A DNA stretch of 8,446 bases from an uncultured Chlamydiae bacterium (lineage in GTDB: Bacteria > Chlamydiota > Chlamydiia > Chlamydiales > Rhabdochlamydiaceae), in the NCBI GenBank assembly GCA_945957075.1, contig CAMFJP010000057.1, positions 1-8,446 on the forward strand, in the 5' to 3' direction. Below are positions 1 through 6,781 of this stretch, in pieces. Position numbers and translations under genes: made by a program. The first letter of the stretch is position 1; every line of letters begins with the position of its first letter. Below the pieces are notes generated by a model that saw only the letters and a list, made by a program, of their open reading frames with translations, had not been told where the DNA came from and ran no database searches.

Positions 1-1452
1 TTCCTCATAGCCCCGTACGGTCGTATATCCGCCAACACCATACTGCTCCGAGGGCAATAAATTTGCGCTAGCTAGCTGCCCGCTTAATCGAAGAATTGTA
101 GACCATTGTTTGGGAAGATTGCGTGTTGTTTCAAAGTACCCAACCCCATACAAATAATCAACCTGAGCAAATGGTCTAAGAGTTCTATAATCGGCATCAG
201 TCTGATCAGGTAAAAAACTTCCAGGGGACCATGCCAAATACCCATCCCATGCAAACGCCCACTTTTTACCCTCAACCCCGCCCATATACCCCAAAATCAA
301 CTGCGTTAGATTCGTATTTTTCCCAAACAGTGGCACCTCTTCCACAAACTCCAACGTATTATTTGTACGTTTAAAATCGCACCCCGCATAAAGTTCATGT
401 AATTTACTATTTCCAGGTCTTAGAGGAATATGGTAGCGTGCGCTTGCCTGCAGACTCCACCCGTGCGAGCCATGGTGATCTGGATCTGGAAGATGTGCAT
501 GTACAAGAGAATATCCTCCAAAAATATCAAGAGCATGGTGGCATTTAAGTGGAGCTGTATACTGAACTGTATGCGCTTGAAATTTATAAAAGTCTGAAGA
601 AGTCGTATACTGATAGGAAAAAGTGTGATCCAAACCAAAGACATTGCCCCAATTCATACCAGCAAGCCACCGCGTTCTTCCTGTTTGCTCCATTCCCGTA
701 TTTTCAACACCTGCATAAATACGCAAGGGAATTCTATCCTGAGTCACAAGCTCAATATCTGTAGTCCCTGGAAGCATTCCAGGCCCATATACAACATCCG
801 TTCTTCTAAATGGATTGCGATTTAACCAATCTAAATCATCAACAAGAACCTGTTCATCGATAAAGTCACCAGAGTGTAGATGCATTCCATCAAAATACAA
901 CTGGTCTGAGAACCACTTGCCCCCACGCACACGCACCTCTCCTAAAACAGCTTGCATAACAACAAACTGCAAAACACCCTCTGTAATATCTTGCTCTGGA
1001 ATAAATATACGGACAAAGGGACGTTTATGACTTTGCCAGTAATTTAAAATAACGCGTCTAATTTTCTCGATCTCTTCAAGGGCAATCTCACCCCCAAGAT
1101 AGGGCTCTAAGTCCGCAATCAGATCACTTTCCTTTCCAGGAATGTCAATATCACCAAACAAAATCCCTGAAGCAAGAGAATGTGTATCGGATAGCACATC
1201 TGCCTCACGGCCTAAAAGAAGAATCGTGTGGACATACGGCAAAGCCACGGCTTCTTCTTCAAAAGACTCTTGAACAACGACCTCTTCTACAACACAAGCT
1301 GTAGCCTCTTGGGGGAGCTCTTGCTGATCTTCTTGCTCTGTCTTTTGGATAGAAGGAGCCTCTCGCGGAAAATAAATTCCACGCTCTGGATAGTAAATCT
1401 CCCTTGCCTGCATGCATATCCCGAGGGATAAAAAAATAGCAACCAGTCTCAT
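1..1452 (-). CDS. Two-partner secretion outer-membrane transporter TpsB (FhaC/ShlB family), 3' end outside window
   Basis: This reading frame is open for 484 codons, from the ATG at 1452 to the window edge. The product should be an outer-membrane Omp85-superfamily pore that exports its partner TpsA from the periplasm to the surface. Residues 1-16 look like a signal peptide (MRLVAIFLSLGICMQA). Residues 30-70 form a Glu/Gln-rich linker. Residues 72-165 fit a ShlB-type POTRA domain, including PYLGGEIAL near 117 and the P-E-Q-D signature at 152-155. A second POTRA follows to about 225 and contains LNRNPFRRTDVVYGPGMLPG. The family pattern DRIPLRIYAGVENTG at 239-253 opens the beta-barrel, which has alternating aromatic and polar strands. 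VRGY at 479-482 is the conserved loop-6 tetrad of this family; judged by FhaC, about 100 residues are missing beyond the window. No Shine-Dalgarno sequence precedes the ATG. The gene is divergent from tpsA, its probable substrate gene. The family call is firm; the substrate pairing is inferred from adjacency. Confidence 0.93.
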   Translation of the reverse strand, partial: MRLVAIFLSLGICMQAREIYYPERGIYFPREAPSIQKTEQEDQQELPQEATACVVEEVVVQESFEEEAVALPYVHTILLLGREADVLSDTHSLASGILFGDIDIPGKESDLIADLEPYLGGEIALEEIEKIRRVILNYWQSHKRPFVRIFIPEQDITEGVLQFVVMQAVLGEVRVRGGKWFSDQLYFDGMHLHSGDFIDEQVLVDDLDWLNRNPFRRTDVVYGPGMLPGTTDIELVTQDRIPLRIYAGVENTGMEQTGRTRWLAGMNWGNVFGLDHTFSYQYTTSSDFYKFQAHTVQYTAPLKCHHALDIFGGYSLVHAHLPDPDHHGSHGWSLQASARYHIPLRPGNSKLHELYAGCDFKRTNNTLEFVEEVPLFGKNTNLTQLILGYMGGVEGKKWAFAWDGYLAWSPGSFLPDQTDADYRTLRPFAQVDYLYGVGYFETTRNLPKQWSTILRLSGQLASANLLPSEQYGVGGYTTVRGYEE

Positions 1453-1538
1453 ATTCGCAACTATATAAGTATAAGGCATTAATTTTGGATCTAAAAATAC
1501 ACTTGACTTAAGTATGCATAGATATACACACTAAAAAT
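1453..1538. promoter_or_regulatory. Divergent promoter region between tpsB and tpsA
   Basis: This 86-bp AT-rich spacer must hold the start signals of both partner genes, unless transcription enters from outside. For tpsB, the minus strand has TATACT (1473 down to 1468), 15 nt before the ATG, with no convincing -35. For tpsA, the plus strand has TTGACT (1503-1508) and TATACA (1523-1528), but their 14-nt spacing is too short for a standard sigma-70 promoter. An alternative is TTGGAT (1485-1490) with TAAGTA (1509-1514). Two overlapping or adjacent 8-bp palindromes, ACTTAAGT (1506-1513) and TATGCATA (1513-1520), could be an operator. Neither start codon has a Shine-Dalgarno sequence. The role as a regulatory region follows from geometry; the individual boxes are weak. 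Confidence 0.5.
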
Positions 1539-4500
1539 ATGAAATACCAGTATCTAGTTCCTGCATTTTTAGCGACTGTCTACCTCTGTGCACACCCTCA
1601 TGGAGCCAGGGTAGCACACGGCTCTGCTTCCATGCAGGCCAAAGATAAAACTCTAGAAATTTATGCTGAAGACAAAACCATCCTAAACTGGAAAAGCTTT
1701 TCGATACAGGCTGGTGAAACCACAAAATTCATACAACCACATAGCAAAGCATGGGTACTCAATCGCGTAGATAGCGGAAATCCAAGTGCACTGCTTGGCA
1801 CCCTGCACGCAAATGGAAAGATCTTCCTTATCAATCCAAGTGGCGTATTTGTTGGCAAGGGAGCGCGCATTGAAACAGCGGGCTTTTTAGCCTCAACACT
1901 CGACGCTCTCGATAGCGATTTTTTACAAGGAGAGCACATCTGCTTTTGGGGCGCAGAAGACAGCACGATCACAAATTTAGGAACAATCCATTCTTCCTAT
2001 GGCGATGTCATTTTAATCGCCCACTCTATCATCAATGAAGGAGAAATCTTAGCCCCCCAAAGCACTATTTTCCTTGAATCTGCTAAAGAAATTTTACTCC
2101 AACTAGACTCCGAAACACATACCTTCATCAGACCCTCTTTATCGAGCTCTGGGAGCATTACTCAAGATGGAGCTTTGAGTGCACTCCATGTAGAAATCGA
2201 GACCTCTGGAAGCCCGCACGCACTTGCAATACGTCATACAGGGTCAATCGAAGCCTCAAAAATAGTAAGTCAGGGGGGACGAATTTTACTTAAAGCGCAT
2301 GCAGGCGATATCACATGCTCTGGGTCATTAGATGCGCCATCTGGAAATATCGTATGCACATCGCAAGAAAAAACAGAGGTCTCTGCATCCCTTTCTGTAA
2401 ACGGAGTGCAAGCTGCAGGTGATATTCTTCTATGGGGAAAAAAGGCCATGCTCTTTACAGGACATGCCGAAGCAGAAAGCCTCTACGGCAATGGAGGTTT
2501 TATAGAAATTTCCTCACCAGAGGCCCTCTGTTTTGAAGGCACTGTATCTACAAAAGCTCCCTGCGGCACAGTGGGAATGCTCCTTCTAGATCCAAGCGAT
2601 ATCGATATTAAAGCCAATGGCGGCATCAACAGCAATATGTCCTTTTCCCTTGGTACCTATACAGCCACCGCTGCAACTGGCATCATCGATACAGCCATCC
2701 TAACTGCAAATTTAGCAGGCACATCCATTACAATAAATACAACATCCCCCTTTGGTCTTCCAGGAATTATCACCCTTATCGATCCTATCACCTGGAACGC
2801 TCCAACAACACTGACTCTCATTGCTGACACAAAAATCCAAATTAATGCAGACCTCATTAACTTAGATGGCACATTGCCCCCATCCACAAACACATTCACC
2901 CTAAACGCCCCTCAAGTAGTTTTAGGAACCAGCGCGCAAACCCAACCAGCATCGATCCAAGCGCACAGTGGAAGCATTGCCATTACCTCTCCCGTCACGT
3001 GCACACTACTTGGAGGCACCTCAGCCAGCTCAAATGTAGAAATACGGGCGCTAGGAACTGGAAATATTGATATTAACACAGGCACCTTTGTCCTCATGGG
3101 AGGATCTGGGAGCGCCTCACAGCCAATCATTTCTACAACATCTGGCGATATTACCTTTGTGACAACCAATGACTGCAACCTGCAAGGTAATACAGGAGCT
3201 GCTTCCTCAGCACTGATTCAAACCACATCAGGTCTCATTCATGGCACTGTAGCTCTAGACCTTAACCTTGAACACCCCTTAGGCATCAACTCCTCAGCAA
3301 ACATTCTATCTACAAGCGGTCCCATCACCTTAAACGTCACAGGCGATCTTAATGTCACAGGGGGCTCGCTTGCAAGCAATCCAGCACGCATCCAAACCGG
3401 CTCTGGAAACATTAATATTACGACAAATGGGCACCTACTCATCGCCGGAGGAACAGATGTCGGCTCTGAGGCCGCCATCCGCACAACATCTGGCAATATC
3501 GATCTAGACATCAAAGGCAATCTATCTGTTATAGGAGATCTCTCCCCAGCATCCATTGAAACAACATCTGGTGGCAACATCCACATCAACCCCCTTAATG
3601 ACGGTGGCAACACAAATGTCACAGGCGGCGGCGGCAATAATGGAAAAGCGCAGATAGCCACCCTAAATGGCGGCGATGTTGTCATTACAAGACAACCTGG
3701 CCTATGTACCTTGCAAGGGGGCGCTGCAAGCCTTGGCGGCACAAGCTCTGCAACCATTGCGGCCGCACTCACAAGCGGCTCTGGGCTTGTCACCCTAATT
3801 ACAGATGATTTAACCCTCATCGGCGGCCTCTCCCCCACAGGAATAAACCATGCAGAAATCCAAACAGGGGCAAGCTCTTCTGGACCTATCACAATCACAG
3901 CAAATCAAATCCTACTGCAAGCTGGATCAACATCCGGTCAACATGCACGGATCCAAACCCTAGGTTCTGGCAACATCATCGTTAATGCAAAAGCCCTTAC
4001 CCTTTCGGGCACCACAAACCCGTTAGCTACAGGATCCCTTGCCTTTATCTCAACAGCCACAGGATCCATTACAGGCAATGCAGTACAAAATATACTCCTG
4101 CAATCTGGAGTTGCTACAGGTTCCACAGCCAGCATCACCTCCGGTGCCTCTTTAAACTTGACATCGGGACAAAATATCACATTGATTGGCAATACACCAC
4201 TTACCCCATCCAGTCTACAGTCTACCGGACCATCCCTTATCATTGCGGGCGTTAACATCGAAATGCAGCCAGATAGTTTCATAACCTCCCCAAACAACGT
4301 GACCCTTGTTGTAGACAACAATTTCCCAACCCCACAAGACTACGGACCTGGAAGCTTTATCATCGACACCTCGTGCAGCATTACAGCAGATCAGCTGCGC
4401 ATCTTCACAGCCACAAGAGAGCAAAACACCATCCTCTCTCCACTAAACACCGTCCCCTTTGTGCCAGGGCCCCTCTTTGTAGATTCTAATCAAGAGCGTT

Positions 4501-4784
4501 GGGGCACTTACTACCCAAATGCCTTTTTTGGAGGCCCTGGCTTCACCCTGTTTTACAAAAACGCGCGTGGAGCAATACCTCCCTCACCGCCTTCGCCCCG
4601 ACACCCCTCTATTAAACATCTAAACTCACGTCTATTTACAAATTTGCAAGTTTACGACCTCTTTACTACCTGGAAAGAATCCTTCACCATTGATAATGAC
4701 ACAGCAAGCGCCACCACCCCTTACTTCATTAAACGACGATGCCACTACAATAAATGCGTCTGTCCCCCACTTCCAATAAAATAA
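1539..4784 (+). CDS. TpsA exoprotein with filamentous-haemagglutinin-type N-terminal secretion domain
   Basis: This complete 1081-residue protein is the probable cargo of the divergent TpsB. Residues 1-26 to 30 look like a Sec signal peptide, with a hydrophobic core near 6-18; the cleavage site is unclear. Residues about 28-170 match the haemagglutination-activity (TPS) domain: LNRVDSGNPSALLGTLHANG at 74-93, then FLINPSGVFVGKGA at 96-109. Here NPSG replaces the usual NPNG. Residues 170-360 continue as beta-rich, helix-like sequence ending in GMLLLDPSDIDI, a phrase typical of this family. Residues 471-910 carry about 15 degenerate repeats (see separate entry). Residues 980-1010 are aromatic-rich (WGTYYPNAFFGG). 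A Pro/Ser linker (1014-1023) leads to a basic 58-residue tail with CxxxxCxC (C1068, C1073, C1075). No VENN motif, recognisable toxin domain or downstream immunity gene is present, so a CdiA-type toxin is unlikely. A surface adhesin or structural exoprotein fits best; the ligand is unknown. The ATG at 1539 lacks a Shine-Dalgarno sequence but directly yields the signal peptide. Confidence 0.9.
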   Translation: MKYQYLVPAFLATVYLCAHPHGARVAHGSASMQAKDKTLEIYAEDKTILNWKSFSIQAGETTKFIQPHSKAWVLNRVDSGNPSALLGTLHANGKIFLINPSGVFVGKGARIETAGFLASTLDALDSDFLQGEHICFWGAEDSTITNLGTIHSSYGDVILIAHSIINEGEILAPQSTIFLESAKEILLQLDSETHTFIRPSLSSSGSITQDGALSALHVEIETSGSPHALAIRHTGSIEASKIVSQGGRILLKAHAGDITCSGSLDAPSGNIVCTSQEKTEVSASLSVNGVQAAGDILLWGKKAMLFTGHAEAESLYGNGGFIEISSPEALCFEGTVSTKAPCGTVGMLLLDPSDIDIKANGGINSNMSFSLGTYTATAATGIIDTAILTANLAGTSITINTTSPFGLPGIITLIDPITWNAPTTLTLIADTKIQINADLINLDGTLPPSTNTFTLNAPQVVLGTSAQTQPASIQAHSGSIAITSPVTCTLLGGTSASSNVEIRALGTGNIDINTGTFVLMGGSGSASQPIISTTSGDITFVTTNDCNLQGNTGAASSALIQTTSGLIHGTVALDLNLEHPLGINSSANILSTSGPITLNVTGDLNVTGGSLASNPARIQTGSGNINITTNGHLLIAGGTDVGSEAAIRTTSGNIDLDIKGNLSVIGDLSPASIETTSGGNIHINPLNDGGNTNVTGGGGNNGKAQIATLNGGDVVITRQPGLCTLQGGAASLGGTSSATIAAALTSGSGLVTLITDDLTLIGGLSPTGINHAEIQTGASSSGPITITANQILLQAGSTSGQHARIQTLGSGNIIVNAKALTLSGTTNPLATGSLAFISTATGSITGNAVQNILLQSGVATGSTASITSGASLNLTSGQNITLIGNTPLTPSSLQSTGPSLIIAGVNIEMQPDSFITSPNNVTLVVDNNFPTPQDYGPGSFIIDTSCSITADQLRIFTATREQNTILSPLNTVPFVPGPLFVDSNQERWGTYYPNAFFGGPGFTLFYKNARGAIPPSPPSPRHPSIKHLNSRLFTNLQVYDLFTTWKESFTIDNDTASATTPYFIKRRCHYNKCVCPPLPIK
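2949..4268 (+). repeat. Degenerate protein repeats of about 29 residues (87 bp) in the TpsA passenger
   Basis: About 15 copies of a pattern approximating A-x-I-Q-T-x-S-G-N-I-x-I, followed by a strand such as L-x-L-x-G-G, span residues 471-910. The anchoring Ile (or equivalent) falls at 473, 502, 531, 560, 589, 618, 647, 673, 706, 740, 774, 805, 837, 866 and 893. The first seven are spaced by exactly 29 residues; later spacings run from 26 to 34. Good examples are ARIQTGSGNINI (616-627), AAIRTTSGNIDL (645-656) and ARIQTLGSGNII (803-814). At DNA level the copies have diverged, so this is an old repeat and not a recent expansion. The pattern suits a right-handed beta-helix with regular coils. 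The register is seen directly; the fold is inferred. Confidence 0.85.
4740..4763 (+). other. C-terminal cysteine cluster of TpsA (CxxxxCxC)
   Basis: These codons encode C1068, C1073 and C1075 in the segment CHYNKCVC, six residues before the protein ends in PPLPIK. Cysteine is otherwise scarce in the protein. A cysteine pair near the C-terminus is known in Haemophilus HMW1, where a disulfide helps hold the adhesin in its TpsB pore. A similar anchoring role here is possible, but it rests only on position. Confidence 0.4.
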
Positions 4785-4789
4785 ATTTT

Positions 4790-6781
4790 TTACAATAGAG
4801 CGGAGAACTCAGACTCGGAAAGGATACGCACTCCAAGAGCTTGAGCTTTACCAAGCTTAGAGCCTGCCTCCGCACCCGCAAGCACAAAATCTGTGCTTGC
4901 GCTAACAGAGCCAACAACCTTGCCACCGCGGGTGCGAATAAGCTCTGTTGCCTCACTGCGCGTATATCCAGAGAGAGTCCCTGTTAGCACAAACGTTTTA
5001 CCGGAAAAGACATGTTGCATTTTCTTTGGAGGAGGTGTTGGCAAAACTCCTGCTCGAAAAAGAGCCTTTACCTCATCTCTATGAGACGGATCTGCAAAAT
5101 GGGTCGCAATAGATTCTGCGATCTTAGGACCAATGCCTGGAATCTGGACAAGCGCCTCTTCCGAAAGCTCCATCAAAGCCTCCACACTTGCAAAAGATTC
5201 AGCCAGCAGCTCTGCAATTCCCTCGCCCACATGCTTAATACCAAGAGCTACTAAAAATTTCGTTAAAGGAACATGCTTTGAAGCTTCAATCCCATCCAAA
5301 AGATTAGAAATGGCTTTGTCTTTAAAACCTTCTAGGTTAGAAAGATCTTTTTCTGTCAGCTGATAGATATCTGCAAGCTCTTTAACAAGCCCCTTTTCCA
5401 CTAGCTGACGCACCACCTTATCGCCAAGATGATCAATATCCATCCCCCCTTTGCCTGCAAAAAAAACAAGACGACGTATCAACTGCTCACCACACCCCTT
5501 TCTATTGGGACAGCGCACAGCCACCTCACCTGGAATATGGACCACAAGAGTCCCACAAATCGGACAATTTTTTGGCATATGCCACACGGGGGCTCCAGAT
5601 TTTCTTTGAGACAGATCCACCTCTACAACCTTAGGGATCACATCCCCCCCTTTTTCGATTACAACAAAGTCACCAATACGCACATCCAGACGTTTGATCT
5701 CATCTTGATTATGCAAAGTAGCCCTAGAGATCGTACTCCCTGCAAGAAATACAGGTTGCAATTCCGCTACAGGCGTTAAAATGCCACTTCTACCCACCTG
5801 CACTGTAATCGCTTCAATACGCGTTACTGCTTGCTCCGGAGCAAACTTATAAGCAACTGCAAAACGAGGTGTTTTTCCAGTCATACCCAAAATATCATGA
5901 AATGCCAGCTGATCGACTTTAATCACAATCCCGTCAATATCAAAGGGCATTTTTGTACGTTGTTTATGGATCACATCTGCAAATTCCATAATCTCTTTTA
6001 CATTGCGACAAAGAGCTCGTTGCTCCCTATGAAACACAGGAAGCCCCAACTTTTCCATCAAAGGATGACAAGCGTGCTGCGTATCTATAGAAAAAGGATA
6101 CCCCTCTACAATTCCATAGCAAATTAAAGAAAGTCCCCGGCCATGCACAATACGTGAGTCAAGAAGCTTTAAAGAACCCGCAGCCGCATTACGTGGATTG
6201 GCCCAAGGCTCTTCTCCGAGAGCCTGCTTTTCCTCATTATTTTTTTGAAAGGCCTGATGTGGCATGAACACCTCACCGCGCACCTCTAAATACTCTGGTG
6301 GATGCGATCCCATAAGCTGCAAAGGAAGGGCTGCAATCGTTTTTAAATTTGCCGTCACATCATCCCCTTTTTTCCCATCTCCTCTTGTCAATCCCCGTAC
6401 AAATATCCCATTTTCATAGCGCAAGGAAATAGCAACCCCATCCATTTTGAGTTCGCAGTAAAAATCGACATCCTTTCTATCCAATCCCTTGTAAACACGC
6501 TCTATAAAAGCTGCAATCTCTTCTTCCGAATAGGTATTGGCAAGCGAAAGCATCGGCGCCACATGCGCTCTTTGCACAAAACCTTTAGATAAAGCAGGGC
6601 TAATTCTTTGCGTCGGAGACGTTGGAAGCACCCAACCGGGATGCTCTTTTTCCACATGGCTAAGCTTTTCTAAAAGCCTGTCATATTCATAATCAGAAAT
6701 ACGCGGAGCACACTGCACAAAATAAAGATAGTCATGCAGACGCACCTCTTCTACAAGTTTTAAATAATCATCTTTTGTCAA
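4790..6781 (-). CDS. ligA: NAD+-dependent DNA ligase LigA
   Basis: The product seals nicks in duplex DNA during replication and repair, using NAD+ and releasing NMN. At 663 residues it is normal length for the family. In order it shows the Ia NMN-binding domain (YLYF near 18-21, then SDYEYD at 29-34), and the adenylation domain with catalytic Lys112 in ELKMDG. RGDGKKGDD, VRGEVFMP and DIDGIVIKVD follow, then the OB fold (VQVGRSGILTPVAEL, EKGGDVIPK). The four-Cys zinc finger is C406, C409, C424 and C430. Helix-hairpin-helix repeats (IPGIGPKIAESIA) and a complete BRCT domain (about 591-663, GKTFVLTGTL) end the protein. There is no in-frame ATG near the start. I chose TTG at 6781 because GAGGT lies 5 nt upstream; TTG at 6793 would add four residues but has no ribosome binding site and follows a stop by one codon. 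The gene overlaps the glgB end by 14 bp, so translational coupling is likely. The wording resembles chlamydial LigA, from memory. Confidence 0.97.
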   Translation of the reverse strand: MTKDDYLKLVEEVRLHDYLYFVQCAPRISDYEYDRLLEKLSHVEKEHPGWVLPTSPTQRISPALSKGFVQRAHVAPMLSLANTYSEEEIAAFIERVYKGLDRKDVDFYCELKMDGVAISLRYENGIFVRGLTRGDGKKGDDVTANLKTIAALPLQLMGSHPPEYLEVRGEVFMPHQAFQKNNEEKQALGEEPWANPRNAAAGSLKLLDSRIVHGRGLSLICYGIVEGYPFSIDTQHACHPLMEKLGLPVFHREQRALCRNVKEIMEFADVIHKQRTKMPFDIDGIVIKVDQLAFHDILGMTGKTPRFAVAYKFAPEQAVTRIEAITVQVGRSGILTPVAELQPVFLAGSTISRATLHNQDEIKRLDVRIGDFVVIEKGGDVIPKVVEVDLSQRKSGAPVWHMPKNCPICGTLVVHIPGEVAVRCPNRKGCGEQLIRRLVFFAGKGGMDIDHLGDKVVRQLVEKGLVKELADIYQLTEKDLSNLEGFKDKAISNLLDGIEASKHVPLTKFLVALGIKHVGEGIAELLAESFASVEALMELSEEALVQIPGIGPKIAESIATHFADPSHRDEVKALFRAGVLPTPPPKKMQHVFSGKTFVLTGTLSGYTRSEATELIRTRGGKVVGSVSASTDFVLAGAEAGSKLGKAQALGVRILSESEFSALL

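Noticed and set aside
1402..1452. Lipoprotein signal in TpsB (Cys13)
   Set aside because: The residue before the Cys is Ile, which does not fit a lipobox, and TpsB proteins are integral barrels with ordinary signal peptides.
1501..1530. Strong sigma-70 promoter for tpsA (TTGACT with TATACA)
   Set aside because: The boxes are individually good but only 14 nt apart, so I kept them only as weak candidates within the spacer entry.
3239..3898. A 219-codon open frame on the minus strand inside tpsA
   Set aside because: It lies wholly antisense to the TpsA repeat region, has a Val/Pro/Met-rich composition typical of reverse-complemented Thr/Gly/Ala codons, and shows no recognisable motif. Smaller antisense frames at 1661-1972, 2912-3178 and 3938-4321 were rejected for the same reason.
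4560..4784. Contact-dependent inhibition toxin tip on TpsA
   Set aside because: No VENN or similar junction motif is present, no known toxin fold is visible, and no immunity gene follows because ligA converges 5 bp away.
6768..6771. ATGA overlap at the end of glgB as the ligA start
   Set aside because: The ATG at 6771-6769 is not in the ligA reading frame, so it cannot start LigA.
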